Below, in pieces: positions 1 to 9,652 of a stretch of DNA of 64,000 nucleotides. The stretch covers positions 6,512 through 70,511 of the forward strand of contig DEHV01000043.1 in assembly GCA_002352105.1 (NCBI GenBank). Direction: 5' to 3'. Both the position numbers and the translations under genes were made by a program. Source of the stretch: Chitinophagaceae bacterium UBA2791 (lineage in GTDB: Bacteria > Bacteroidota > Bacteroidia > Chitinophagales > Chitinophagaceae). A model generated the notes under the pieces. The model was not told the origin of the DNA, did no database searches, and saw only the letters and a list, made by a program, of their open reading frames with translations. The stretch's first letter is position 1; each line of letters starts with the position of its first letter.

Positions 1-69
1 ACCAGGCTGGCTCCGGAATGGCAGCAATTATATGAAACCAAGGCGCTGGGATTATTAAGGAGGCTTTAA
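1..69 (+). CDS. C-terminal end of an upstream gene (partial)
   Basis: The first reading frame is open from base 1 and ends at TAA 67-69, giving a 22-residue tail that ends in ALGLLRRL. No start codon is visible, so this is read as the 3' end of a gene beginning before the window. The tail is too short to assign a family. It lies 124 bases before the start of the PVC-type cytochrome gene on the same strand and may belong to the same operon. It could also be a chance open frame. Confidence 0.45.
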   Translation, partial: TRLAPEWQQLYETKALGLLRRL

Positions 70-193
70 GGAAGCCTGGCCGTTAAGCTATTACCGTCGC
101 TGCGTTGTATGAAGTATTTGATTGTTAAAGCGCCTACGGCAGAGGAGGTTGGCATTAGCGCGCCACCCGCGTAGCCTGATAGAAATTATAAAC

Positions 194-3100
194 ATGAAAA
201 CACGGATTAATACTTTTATTTCTGCTACGGCTTCTGTGTTGCTTATTATAACGCTGATTGGCTGTAATGACGGGGACCGCGCGGTCAATACAAAAATTGA
301 AGACGTGGCCGGCAGCGAGGAAGCGCTTAATTTTATGAGAACATTTAATGGAAGAGGAACGCTTACGGATAGTTCCCGGCCTGCTCAACCCCTCGATGCC
401 CTGGCTATGTTCCGCTATCCCGACGACCTGGCGCTGGACCTTGTTTTAGCGGAACCGAAGATTACTCAACCTGTTTACATCAATTTCGATCATCGCGGCC
501 GGCTATGGGTGGTTCAATATAACCAGTATCCCTATCCCAAAGGCGTAAAAGTGATGAGCATGGACCAGCACATGCGGGCTGAATATGATAAGGCGCTTCT
601 TCCTCCCCCGCAAGGAACAAGGGGGGCCGATAAGATCAGCTTTTTCGAAGATACGGATGGCGATGGAAAGTTTGATAAGGCGGTTGATGCAATAACCGGA
701 CTTAATATTGCCACCAGCGTGGAGTGGGGCCGGGGACAGATATGGGTTCTGGATCCGCCTTACCTGTTGGCCTATCCCGATCCTGACCAGGACGGTATTC
801 CCGATGGCGATCCGGTTGTTCACCTGAAAGGGTTTGGCATTGAAGACACGCATGCCGTAGCCAATAATCTTCGCTGGGGTCCCGACGGATGGCTGTACGG
901 CGCGCAGGGTAGCACCTGCACGGCCGATGTAAGCTCTGCGGTTTCCCGGAACATTCGCTTTAACGGACAGGCCATCTGGAGATACCATCCGGAGACGCAG
1001 GTCTTTGAGATCTATGCGGAAGGCGGAGGAAATACTTTTGACGTTGAAATAGACGATAAGGGCCGTATTTATTCCGGAGACAATGGCTCTACTCATGGCA
1101 GGTATTATAAACAAGGCGCTTATCATGTCAGGAATCTGGGTAAGCACGGGGCTTTTACCAATCCTTATGCTTTTGGTTATTTACCGGATATGGAGCATGT
1201 GGGAGATACCAGGAGGTTTACCCATGCTTTTATCAGGTATGGCGAACAGAACCTGCCCGAAAACTACCGCGACAAAATGATCTCGCTTAATCCCCTGCAG
1301 CGCTTTGTGCAGCTTAGCGGCTTCGAGCCCAAGGGGTCCAGTTTTAAAAATGTGGACGAGGGATATGTTCTTCAAACCGATGATCGTTGGTTTCGGCCTG
1401 TTGATATGGCGGTCGGGCCGGATGGCGGCGTGTATATTGCGGACTGGTACGATAGTCGTTTATCGCATGTTGATCCCCGTGATACATGGAGCAAGTCTAC
1501 CGGGCGCATCTACCGGCTATCTAATAAAAACAAAAAGGAGCCCGCTCCGAAATTGGATATTTCCGCTTATTCAAACGAAGCGCTTGTGCAATTGCTGTCG
1601 CACAAGAGCCGGTGGTTCAGGCAGCAGGCCCTGCGGCAATTGGGCGACAGGAAAGATGCTTCTGTTGTGCCGCTGCTTATCCAGGGGTTCCTGGGAAACG
1701 ATGCTCAGACAGCATTGGAGGCGCTATGGGGCATTCATCTCAGCGGCGGTCTTACTGATACCATAGCTATGACAGCGTTGGCGCATAAGGATCCCTATGT
1801 TCGGATGTGGGCGGTAAGGCTGCTGGGCGATAACAACCGCGTTTCGCCGGCTATTTCTGCCGCGCTTTCAGCGCTGGCCCTCTCTGAACCCCATCCCGAG
1901 GTAAGGAGTCAGCTTGCGGCAACAGCCAAACGCCTGCCTGCTGAGCAGGCGCTGCCTGTTGTTAAGAACCTGTTGAAAGGACATGATGACGTTGATGATC
2001 CGGATATTCCCCTGCAAATATGGTGGGCGCTGGAATCAAAATCGGTATCTGACAGGGAAGCGATATTGACATTGTTTAAAGATAAGACGCTGTGGAATAG
2101 TCCTACGGTGTTGAATACTATTTTGGGTCGTTTGATGCAACGGTATGCTATTGAAGGCGGCGCTCAGGATTTTACGGCCTGCGCCCGGTTGATAAAGATG
2201 GCGCCCTCGGCTAAACAGGGTAAACTGTTGGTAGAGGGGCTGCAGGAAGGCCTCCGGGGAAAAAGCATTGCAGAACTGCCCGCGGATTTGTCGGCGGCGT
2301 TAAAGCCTTTCCAGGCGGGCGCGGGCGGAGGATCGCTTACGCTCGCGTTGCGCCAGGGGCAGCGCAAAGCCATAGAGAAGGCGCTGGCGATTATCGGGGA
2401 CGATCGCGCTGAAATCGGAGAACGACTGGCTTATATCCGCGTGATGGGAGAGATCAATGAGCCGGGATCGGTTCCCGTCTTGTTGAAGATAATGGAGAGC
2501 GGCCAGTCATCCAGCGCCATAAAGCAGGCGGCATTGGCGGCTTTACCGCGTTATGACGATCCAAAGATCGGCGAGCGGACGGTAAAAGCGTATCCGGATA
2601 GACTTAGAGCTGATCTCTTTGTGCGGAATGCTTCATTGTTATTGCTGGCCACCAGGGCTTCCTGGGCAAATCAGCTGTTGGATGCCATCGATAGGAAGAA
2701 ACAGGCAGGCGAAAAATTTGTTGCGCATACCATCGATAGATCAGACCTGCCTCCCCAGATCATTAACCAGTTGATCTTATTGAATGATCCGAAGATAACG
2801 GAAACGACCCACCGATTATGGCCTGAGGCGAAACCGGTTTCTTCGGCGGATAAAGCCAGCCGCATAGAGCAGGCTTCCGCTGCTTTGAGATCAGGAAGCG
2901 GCGATATTGCCAGGGGTCGATTAATATTCAGCAGCCTTTGCGGAAGCTGCCATCGGCTCTTTGATGAAGGCGGCGCTATCGGTCCCGATCTCACGGGTTA
3001 CGACCGAACCAATATTAGCGACCTGCTCAATCATATCATCGATCCCGGGGTATATATACGTGAGGGTTATGCTGCTTACCATGTCAGGACATCAGACAAC

Positions 3101-3304
3101 AGGAGCTTATTGGGAACCATTAAGGAACGCAGCGGATCAACCGTCGTGATTCAGCCGTTCAATGGCGAACAGATCACGCTTTCTATGGACCAGGTAACGA
3201 GCATGGAGCCGCAAAAAATATCTATTATGCCCGAACGCTTAATGGATGGTTTATCTGATCAGCAGGTCAGGGATATGGTTGCTTATATCATGAAAAACAA
3301 CTGA
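194..3304 (+). CDS. PVC-type heme-binding lipoprotein (propeller-HEAT-cytochrome c)
   Basis: The ATG at 194 is preferred over an upstream TTG at 122, because it gives a lipoprotein signal (LIGC lipobox near residue 29). The product of about 1036 residues has an N-terminal beta-propeller resembling sugar/sorbosone dehydrogenases (about 60-410) with two Asp-rich calcium-type loops (DTDGDGKFD and DPDQDGIPD). An alpha-helical HEAT-like region (about 420-860) follows, then a C-terminal cytochrome c domain with CGSCH at residues 916-920 and a later Met-rich stretch. This order is typical of the 'membrane-bound dehydrogenase / CxxCH' family known from Planctomycetes, Verrucomicrobia and Bacteroidota. 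It probably oxidises a sugar or alcohol at the periplasmic membrane face and passes electrons to heme c. The substrate is unknown. It is first in a same-strand run to 14762. Confidence 0.85.
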   Translation: MKTRINTFISATASVLLIITLIGCNDGDRAVNTKIEDVAGSEEALNFMRTFNGRGTLTDSSRPAQPLDALAMFRYPDDLALDLVLAEPKITQPVYINFDHRGRLWVVQYNQYPYPKGVKVMSMDQHMRAEYDKALLPPPQGTRGADKISFFEDTDGDGKFDKAVDAITGLNIATSVEWGRGQIWVLDPPYLLAYPDPDQDGIPDGDPVVHLKGFGIEDTHAVANNLRWGPDGWLYGAQGSTCTADVSSAVSRNIRFNGQAIWRYHPETQVFEIYAEGGGNTFDVEIDDKGRIYSGDNGSTHGRYYKQGAYHVRNLGKHGAFTNPYAFGYLPDMEHVGDTRRFTHAFIRYGEQNLPENYRDKMISLNPLQRFVQLSGFEPKGSSFKNVDEGYVLQTDDRWFRPVDMAVGPDGGVYIADWYDSRLSHVDPRDTWSKSTGRIYRLSNKNKKEPAPKLDISAYSNEALVQLLSHKSRWFRQQALRQLGDRKDASVVPLLIQGFLGNDAQTALEALWGIHLSGGLTDTIAMTALAHKDPYVRMWAVRLLGDNNRVSPAISAALSALALSEPHPEVRSQLAATAKRLPAEQALPVVKNLLKGHDDVDDPDIPLQIWWALESKSVSDREAILTLFKDKTLWNSPTVLNTILGRLMQRYAIEGGAQDFTACARLIKMAPSAKQGKLLVEGLQEGLRGKSIAELPADLSAALKPFQAGAGGGSLTLALRQGQRKAIEKALAIIGDDRAEIGERLAYIRVMGEINEPGSVPVLLKIMESGQSSSAIKQAALAALPRYDDPKIGERTVKAYPDRLRADLFVRNASLLLLATRASWANQLLDAIDRKKQAGEKFVAHTIDRSDLPPQIINQLILLNDPKITETTHRLWPEAKPVSSADKASRIEQASAALRSGSGDIARGRLIFSSLCGSCHRLFDEGGAIGPDLTGYDRTNISDLLNHIIDPGVYIREGYAAYHVRTSDNRSLLGTIKERSGSTVVIQPFNGEQITLSMDQVTSMEPQKISIMPERLMDGLSDQQVRDMVAYIMKNN

Positions 3305-3309
3305 TCCTT

Positions 3310-3323
3310 CGGGAACGTTCCCG
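3310..3323. promoter_or_regulatory. 14-bp perfect palindrome, possible operator
   Basis: CGGGAACGTTCCCG is a perfect loopless palindrome in the 85-base gap between the first cytochrome gene and the first ceramidase-like gene. The AACGTT centre with flanking GG/CC resembles operators of LacI-family regulators. There is no T-run after it, so a terminator is less likely. No LacI-type gene is in the window. Confidence 0.35.
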
Positions 3324-3389
3324 TACCATTACCTAAAGATTTGCTATATTAACGTGAAATACCAAAACTAACAATTATTAGTCTGCGTT

Positions 3390-4976
3390 ATGGGAAAACA
3401 GGGATCTCGACGAAGTTTTATTAAAAAAACTACCGGCGCCGCGCTGGGTTTTCATTATTTTTCTTCAATAAAGGCTTGGGGAACTCAGGGTTCTGTCAAC
3501 GATGCGGAGGTAACGGCGTTACAGCGATTGGCGCAAACCACCAGCGCCGGATTTGCAGAAGCAGATATTACCCCGGATATCGGAATGGAGCAGCCCGGCG
3601 GTTACGGCAAGGCGTTTCACCAAAAATTGCATGATCCCTGCAAGGTAAGGACAGCCGTATTTATCGAGGGAGATATGTGCGTAGCGCTGATCGGTATTGA
3701 TGCGCTAGCCGTACCGAGGTCGCTGGTAGAGAAGGCCCGGAAAGGAATTCAGGCGCGTTGCGGCATTCCTCCCGAAGCTATCCTGATCGGCGCTTCTCAT
3801 TCCCATTCATCTGGTCCCACCTGCATGGTGCAGCCGGGAGAATATGATCATGCGGATCCCTTTGTGCAATCGCTGGCTTATGAGCGATCCTCCTGTGCTG
3901 ATCCTAAATATCTGGAGCGGGTGGAAAAACAACTGGTTGAAGCAGTATGCAGGGCCTATCAATCAAGAGAACCATTGAACCTGGGTATTGGCAGGGGAAA
4001 GGAAGATAAAGTGGCGTTCAACCGCCGTTTTTTTATGAAGAATGGGTTAACTTTTACCCATCCCCGTCAGTTGAACCCCGATATTATTGAACCTGCCGGT
4101 CCCATCGACCCGGAGCTGGGCGTGATCGGCGCCTGGGATAAAGAGGGCAGGTGCGTGGGTTGTATCGTTAACTATGCCTGCCATGCGACGACGAATCCCG
4201 GGGGGATCTCTGCAAACTGGATATATTATATGGAGCAAACCATACGCGGCGCCATGGGGAACGACTGCATAGTGGTTTTTCTCCAGGGCGCCAGCGGAGA
4301 TATAACGCAAGTGGATAACCGAAATCCTTATCTGAATCGCGAGGGAGAGGATTGGGCGCGGTTTGTCGGCGGAAGGGTAGGCGCCGAAGCCGTAAGGGTA
4401 TTGCTGGATATGCCCCGCGGCATATTGACCCCGCTGGATGCAAAGGTGAAAACCCTATCCATAAAACGCCGGGTACCGAGCGTAGCTCGGGTGAAGAAGA
4501 GCTATGAGCTGGCGAGGCAGGAGCGCGAAAAAGTGGGCGCGACGGCCTGGACCTTTGCTAAGGAGATTGTATTGCTCGACGCCAAGCTGAAAAAGGAGCC
4601 TGTCGTTCAAACGGAAGTGCAGGCAATTCAGGTCGGGCCTGCGGTTTTTGTGAGCAATCCTGCTGAGTTCTTCTGCCAGCTTGGTCTTGATATCAAGGCA
4701 GGAAGCCCTTTTCCGTTCACCTTTCCCGTGGAGTTGGCTAACGATTGCGTAGGATATGTTCCTACTAAAGAAGCTTTTGACGCAAATGGAGGCGGTTATG
4801 AAACAAGGCTCACTTCGTATAGCAACCTGGATATACAGGCGGGTCCTATGATGGTTGAGGCGGGCCTGGCGCTGACGCGCCAGATGAAACCTGGCAAACC
4901 GCCGGAATGGGCAAGCGCGCCTCCTTTTAAGGCGGCTCCCTGGGAGTATGGAACGGTTCCGCCGGAGCTGGATTGA
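3390..4976 (+). CDS. Tat-exported neutral-ceramidase-fold protein, paralog 1
   Basis: The 528-residue protein begins with a Tat-like signal (SRRSFIKK then a hydrophobic stretch ending near AWG). The body matches the neutral/alkaline non-lysosomal ceramidase N-terminal domain: a FAEADITPD start strand, a SHSHSSG metal-site motif near residue 135, NYACHATTNPGG, FLQGASGDITQ and NDCVGYVPTKEAF near the end. At this length it lacks the C-terminal domain of true bacterial ceramidases (around 650-700 residues). It is the most divergent of four tandem paralogs and the only one with a Tat signal rather than a Sec signal. It is probably a zinc-dependent hydrolase of unknown substrate; ceramide is not supported by the context. 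Confidence 0.75.
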   Translation: MGKQGSRRSFIKKTTGAALGFHYFSSIKAWGTQGSVNDAEVTALQRLAQTTSAGFAEADITPDIGMEQPGGYGKAFHQKLHDPCKVRTAVFIEGDMCVALIGIDALAVPRSLVEKARKGIQARCGIPPEAILIGASHSHSSGPTCMVQPGEYDHADPFVQSLAYERSSCADPKYLERVEKQLVEAVCRAYQSREPLNLGIGRGKEDKVAFNRRFFMKNGLTFTHPRQLNPDIIEPAGPIDPELGVIGAWDKEGRCVGCIVNYACHATTNPGGISANWIYYMEQTIRGAMGNDCIVVFLQGASGDITQVDNRNPYLNREGEDWARFVGGRVGAEAVRVLLDMPRGILTPLDAKVKTLSIKRRVPSVARVKKSYELARQEREKVGATAWTFAKEIVLLDAKLKKEPVVQTEVQAIQVGPAVFVSNPAEFFCQLGLDIKAGSPFPFTFPVELANDCVGYVPTKEAFDANGGGYETRLTSYSNLDIQAGPMMVEAGLALTRQMKPGKPPEWASAPPFKAAPWEYGTVPPELD

Positions 4977-5022
4977 CAGCGACCAAACAGTATTGAACAC
5001 ATTCTTTAATAAAAAAACAGAT

Positions 5023-6507
5023 ATGGGCGCTACTACACATCGGCTTGGCTATGGCAGCAGGACGGCTTTTTGTTTCTTGTCCTTATTCCTGGGATGCTGC
5101 GGTTTGTTTTGCTTTTTTCCAGGAGTGTTTGCACAAACTCCTGTTTTCCGCGCGGGCGCCGCTACGGTTAACATTACTCCTAAATTGGGATCGGGCATAG
5201 TGGGTAATTTTGGCAATCCCCCGCCCGCTGCGCATATCCACGACGAACTGCATGCCCGCTGCCTGGCCCTGGACGACGGAACCACGCGATTGATATTCGT
5301 AATAGCCGACAATGTGGGCATCAGCCAGGAGGTGTTTGACGAAGCGAAAAGATTTATCTATAAGGAAACCTACACTCCCAGGGAGCATGTTCTGCTTGCG
5401 GCCAATCATACGCATTCTGCCGTTAGCGCCGGGGGAAGAGGCAAAAAAAGAACGGGATCGAATGAGCCTGTGGAGCTGAACGAATACCATAGCTTTCTAG
5501 CACGACGTATAGCCGATGGCGTTAGAATGGCGATCAATAATCTTGAGCCGGCCAGGATCGGATGGGGAGTGGGCCGCGTCCCTCAGCATGTGTTCAACCG
5601 CCGCTGGAAAATGAAATCGCCCGTCCTGAATCCCTTTGGCGAGAAAGACCAGGCAAGAATGAACCCGGGACGCCTCAACCCCGATCTGCTGGAGCCTGCC
5701 GGACCCACAGATCCCGGCGTTTCATTTATTTCCGTTCAGTCCCGTGAAGGCCGCCCTTTGGCGCTGCTCGCCAATTATTCGCTGCACTATGTGGGCGGCG
5801 TACCTGACAATCATATCTCAGGCGATTATTTTGCCGCATTCGCCGATCGGATACAGGAGCTGTTAAAAGCCGACCGGCAGGATCCTCCTTTCGTAGGTAT
5901 CATGTCTAACGGCACATCCGGCGATGTGAACAATATCGATGTCAAAAGCCCTGAACCATCATATAAGCCTTATGAGAAAATACGAATTGTCGCCAATGAT
6001 GTGGCGCAGGAAGTATTAAAGGTATATAAAACGGTTCAGCACAAGGATTGGGTGAAACTGGGCGCCGCGCAGTCTGAGCTGCCGTTGCAGGTCAGGAAAC
6101 CCACTAAAGAGATGATCGCACGCGCCGAAAGAGTACTCACCCGTCCCGATACGGTTAAGCCTGCCCATGGACTGGAAGCAACTTATGCGCGATGGATGTT
6201 ACAGGCTGAGGAAAGATGGCCCGACCAGGTAGATATCATCCTGCAGGCCTTTCGTATCGGGGATCTCGGCATTGCCGCTATTCCTTTTGAAGTATTTGCA
6301 GAAACAGGGTTGGAGCTGAAAGCCCGCAGTCCCTTCAAGCCCTCTTTTACCATTGAGCTGGCTAACGGTAGCTATGGATACCTACCGACTCCCGAACAGC
6401 ATCAGTTGGGAGGCTATGAAACCTGGTTAGGCAGCAATATGGTGGAGAAGCAGGCCACGAGAAAGATTGTGGCAGAACTGCTTAAATTGTTTGAAAAAAT
6501 AAAATAG
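5023..6507 (+). CDS. Secreted neutral-ceramidase-fold protein, paralog 2
   Basis: The reading frame opens at ATG 4948 inside the previous gene. ATG 5023 is preferred because it leads directly into a hydrophobic signal peptide ending GVFAQ. Shared family motifs are FRAGAATVNITP, HIHDELHARCLALDD, AANHTHSAVSAGG (metal site), NYSLHYVGG, SNGTSGDVNN and ELANGSYGYLPTPEQHQLGGYE. The mature part is nearly identical to paralog 3, pointing to a recent duplication. Where bacterial ceramidases carry a nucleophilic serine just after the conserved His, this protein has HYVGG, so its chemistry or substrate probably differs. It lies 46 bases after paralog 1 in the same transcription unit. Confidence 0.75.
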   Translation: MGATTHRLGYGSRTAFCFLSLFLGCCGLFCFFPGVFAQTPVFRAGAATVNITPKLGSGIVGNFGNPPPAAHIHDELHARCLALDDGTTRLIFVIADNVGISQEVFDEAKRFIYKETYTPREHVLLAANHTHSAVSAGGRGKKRTGSNEPVELNEYHSFLARRIADGVRMAINNLEPARIGWGVGRVPQHVFNRRWKMKSPVLNPFGEKDQARMNPGRLNPDLLEPAGPTDPGVSFISVQSREGRPLALLANYSLHYVGGVPDNHISGDYFAAFADRIQELLKADRQDPPFVGIMSNGTSGDVNNIDVKSPEPSYKPYEKIRIVANDVAQEVLKVYKTVQHKDWVKLGAAQSELPLQVRKPTKEMIARAERVLTRPDTVKPAHGLEATYARWMLQAEERWPDQVDIILQAFRIGDLGIAAIPFEVFAETGLELKARSPFKPSFTIELANGSYGYLPTPEQHQLGGYETWLGSNMVEKQATRKIVAELLKLFEKIK

Positions 6508-6582
6508 CGATGGATCGAAAGTGGGGGATAGGATAGTGAGCAATAAGATGGGATTTTAATAATAAGGTTTAAACCATTATTT

Positions 6583-8037
6583 ATGATGAGAGAAATAAAG
6601 CGAACCCTGGTTTTTATTGTTTTTGTATTTACCTGCTTTTTTTCCCTGCGCGCGCAGCAGGCGGGGGACAGGGTTTTTCGCGCGGGGGCCGCTACGGTTA
6701 ATATAACTCCCCCGCTAGGGTTGGGGATAGTAGGTAATTTTGGCAATCCCCCGCCCGCCGCGCATATTCATGACGAGCTGCATGCCCGTTGCCTGGCGCT
6801 GGATGACGGAACTACGCGATTGATATTCGTAATAGCCGACAACGTGGGGATCAGCCAGGTGGTGTTTGACGAAGCGAAAAGATTGATCTATAACGAAACC
6901 TTTACGCCGAGGGAGCAGGTTCTCCTGGCTGCCAACCATACGCATTCTGCCGTCAGCGCCGGGGGAAAAGGCGAAAAAAGAAGGGGATGGAATGAACGCG
7001 GAGAACTGGATGAATACCAGGGCTTTCTCGCGCGACGTATAGCCGATGGCGTTAGAATGGCGATTAATAATCTGGAGCCGGCCCGGATCGGGTGGGGAGT
7101 GGGCCGCGTTCCCCAGCATGTGTTCAACCGCCGCTGGAAAATGAAATCGCCTGTTCTTAATCCCTTTGGCGAGAAAGACCAGGTAAGAATGAACCCGGGT
7201 CGCCTCAACCCGGATCTACTGGAGCCGGCCGGACCCACGGATCCGGGCGTTTCATTTATTTCCGTTCAGTCCCGCGAAGGCCGTCCTTTGGCGCTGCTCG
7301 CCAATTATTCGCTGCATTATGTGGGCGGCGTACCCGACAATCATATTTCAGGCGATTATTTTGCCGTATTTGCCGACCGGATACAGGAGCTGTTAAAGGC
7401 CGACCGGCAGGATCCCCCTTTCGTAGGCATTATGTCTAACGGCACATCCGGCGACGTGAACAATATCAATTTCGCCGCGCCCGCAGAGCAGCATAAACCC
7501 TATGAGAAAATGCGCATCGTAGCCGATGATGTTGCGCAGGAAGTGATAAAGGTATATAAGACGGTTCAGCACAAGGATTGGGTGAAACTGAGCGCTGCGC
7601 AGTCGGAGCTTCCGTTGCAAGTAAGGAAACCTGACAAGCAAATGATTACGCGCGCTGAAAAAATACTCTCCCGTCCTGATACGGTTAAGCCTGCGCATGC
7701 GCTGGAAGCAACTTATGCCCGAAGGATGATACAGCTTGAGCAGGAATGGCCCGACCAGATAAAGATCATCTTGCAGGCATTTCGTATCGGGGATCTCGGC
7801 ATTGCCGCTATTCCTTTTGAAGTATTTACAGAAACCGGGTTGGAGTTGAAAGCCCGGAGCCCGTTCAAGCCCTCTTTTACCATTGAACTGGCTAACGGCA
7901 GCTATGGATACCTGCCTACTCCCGAACAGCATCAGTTAGGAGGCTATGAAACCTGGTTGGGCACCAACATAGTGGAAAAGCAGGCCACTAGAAAGATTGT
8001 GGCAGAACTGCTTAAACTGTTTGACAAAATAAAATAA
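6583..8037 (+). CDS. Secreted neutral-ceramidase-fold protein, paralog 3
   Basis: The product is 484 residues. It starts MMREIKRTLVFIVFVF and has a Sec signal ending LRAQ. The first of two adjacent ATG codons is taken; the second is equally possible. The mature part matches paralog 2 almost residue for residue (HIHDELHARC, NHTHSAVSAGG, NYSLHYVGG, NGTSGDVNN). The signal peptide and the bases just upstream match paralog 4 instead, so the gene looks like a mosaic. The 75-base gap before it has no terminator. It is probably a periplasmic metal-dependent hydrolase. Close duplication may increase dosage or spread specificity. Confidence 0.75.
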   Translation: MMREIKRTLVFIVFVFTCFFSLRAQQAGDRVFRAGAATVNITPPLGLGIVGNFGNPPPAAHIHDELHARCLALDDGTTRLIFVIADNVGISQVVFDEAKRLIYNETFTPREQVLLAANHTHSAVSAGGKGEKRRGWNERGELDEYQGFLARRIADGVRMAINNLEPARIGWGVGRVPQHVFNRRWKMKSPVLNPFGEKDQVRMNPGRLNPDLLEPAGPTDPGVSFISVQSREGRPLALLANYSLHYVGGVPDNHISGDYFAVFADRIQELLKADRQDPPFVGIMSNGTSGDVNNINFAAPAEQHKPYEKMRIVADDVAQEVIKVYKTVQHKDWVKLSAAQSELPLQVRKPDKQMITRAEKILSRPDTVKPAHALEATYARRMIQLEQEWPDQIKIILQAFRIGDLGIAAIPFEVFTETGLELKARSPFKPSFTIELANGSYGYLPTPEQHQLGGYETWLGTNIVEKQATRKIVAELLKLFDKIK

Positions 8038-8099
8038 CTGCTTTTAGAAAGCGGCGGTTATAAGGCTGGAATATAGTTATAAGACCTAAACCTGTTGTT

Positions 8100-9554
8100 A
8101 TGATGAGAGAAATAAGACGGACCCTGACTTGTATTGTTTTTGCATTTGCCTGCCTCTTTTCCCTGCGCGCGCAGCATACGGAGGGCAAGGTTTTCCGGGC
8201 AGGGGCGGCGACCAGCAACATTACGCCAATGGTCGGTTCTTCGATCAACGGAAACCTGAAAGATGTTCTTGTCAGGCATATTCATGATGAAACGCATGCC
8301 CGTAGTATTGTGCTGGACGATGGAAATACCCGGCTGGCTATCGTGGTATCGGATCTCTGTATGGTATACCGGGAAACATTAGACGAAGCCAAACGCCTGG
8401 CGAGTAAGATAACGGGCATCCCCGTGGAAAACATGATGATGTCGGCCACGCATACGCATTCCGGGGGTACGGCCTGCTCGGTATTTCAAAGCGATCCGGA
8501 TAAGGACTATCTTAGGTTTCTTACGCAACGCATTGCGGATGCGGTCGTAAGGGCAAATAATAACCTGGCGCCGGCGCGCATAGGCTGGGGTGTGGGAAGC
8601 GAACCCTCGCAGGTGTTTAACCGCCGTTGGAAGATGAAGCCCGGCAAACCTCTGACCAATCCCTTTGGCGGAACAGACCAGGTAAAGATGAATCCGGGGA
8701 TAGGCAATCCCGATTTGCTGGAGCCCGCAGGCCCCACCGATCCGGGCCTGCCCATTATTTCTGTGCAGACCCCTGAGGGCCGCCCCATTGCCTTACTGGC
8801 TAATTACTCCTTACACTATGTGGGCGGAACAGGCCCCGGGGAAATATCGGCGGATTATTATGGCATGTTTGCCCGGCGCATGCAACAACTGCTGCAGGCC
8901 GATCATCAGGATCCTTCCTTTGTAGCCATTATGTCCAATGGAACCAGCGGCAATATCAACAATGTTAATTTCGGAGGAGCGCTGGCTCCTGCTGCCGCTC
9001 CGTACAGCCGCATGCGGCAGGTAGCCAATATCGTAGCGGCGGAAGCATATAAGACCTATCAGCGTATTCAATACCAGGATTGGATCTCGCTGAGCGCGCT
9101 TCAAAAAGAAATAACCCTGGGCGTGAGGCTGCCCGGCAAGGAAGAACTGGCGCGGGCCAAAGCGATCGTAGCTAAGGCAGATGGGCCGGTGATGAATACG
9201 ATAGAGGAAATTTATGCCCGGGAGACCATTCTCATAAATGAATACCCTAAAGAGGTTTCCGTGATCTTGCAGGCTTTTCGCTTGGGCGATCTCCTCATTG
9301 CTGCGGCGCCCTGCGAGGTATTTGTTGAGATCGGGCTCGATTTTAAAGCAAAAGCTCCTTTTAAACCAGCGTTCATGATTTCTTTAGCCAATGGATACAA
9401 CGGCTATCTGCCCACGCCTGAGCATCATAAGCTCGGCGGTTATGAAACCTGGAGGGCCCGTTCCAGCTATCTTGAAACAAACGCTTCAGTAAAAATTATG
9501 GAAACCATTTTTGGTTTGGCGCAGAAGCTTAAGCAAGAACAACCGAAACAATAG
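8100..9554 (+). CDS. Secreted neutral-ceramidase-fold protein, paralog 4
   Basis: The 484-residue protein has signal peptide MMREIRRTLTCIVFAF...LRAQ and the family body: FRAGAATSNITPMVGSSI, HIHDETHARSIVLDD, SATHTHSGGTAC (metal site), NYSLHYVGGTGPGEIS, SNGTSGNINN and LANGYNGYLPTPEHHKLGGYE. It keeps the FNRRWKMKPG and LLEPAGPTDPG blocks found in paralogs 2 and 3 but is clearly more divergent in the middle. The His-Tyr-Val-Gly-Gly segment again replaces the usual nucleophile region. It sits 62 bases after paralog 3 and about 100 bases before the second cytochrome gene. Confidence 0.75.
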   Translation: MMREIRRTLTCIVFAFACLFSLRAQHTEGKVFRAGAATSNITPMVGSSINGNLKDVLVRHIHDETHARSIVLDDGNTRLAIVVSDLCMVYRETLDEAKRLASKITGIPVENMMMSATHTHSGGTACSVFQSDPDKDYLRFLTQRIADAVVRANNNLAPARIGWGVGSEPSQVFNRRWKMKPGKPLTNPFGGTDQVKMNPGIGNPDLLEPAGPTDPGLPIISVQTPEGRPIALLANYSLHYVGGTGPGEISADYYGMFARRMQQLLQADHQDPSFVAIMSNGTSGNINNVNFGGALAPAAAPYSRMRQVANIVAAEAYKTYQRIQYQDWISLSALQKEITLGVRLPGKEELARAKAIVAKADGPVMNTIEEIYARETILINEYPKEVSVILQAFRLGDLLIAAAPCEVFVEIGLDFKAKAPFKPAFMISLANGYNGYLPTPEHHKLGGYETWRARSSYLETNASVKIMETIFGLAQKLKQEQPKQ

Positions 9555-9652
9555 CGCCTGGATCTGGCCGCCTGTTGATTCGCGTCAGATCCAATGAAAA
9601 CCGCGCCCATGAATAATGATCCGACAGCAAAATCTTTGAAAAAAATATACAT

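Noticed and set aside
503..1147. Long minus-strand open frame inside the first cytochrome gene
   Set aside because: It lies wholly within a well-supported plus-strand gene and has no family features; it is a shadow of the GC-biased codon pattern.
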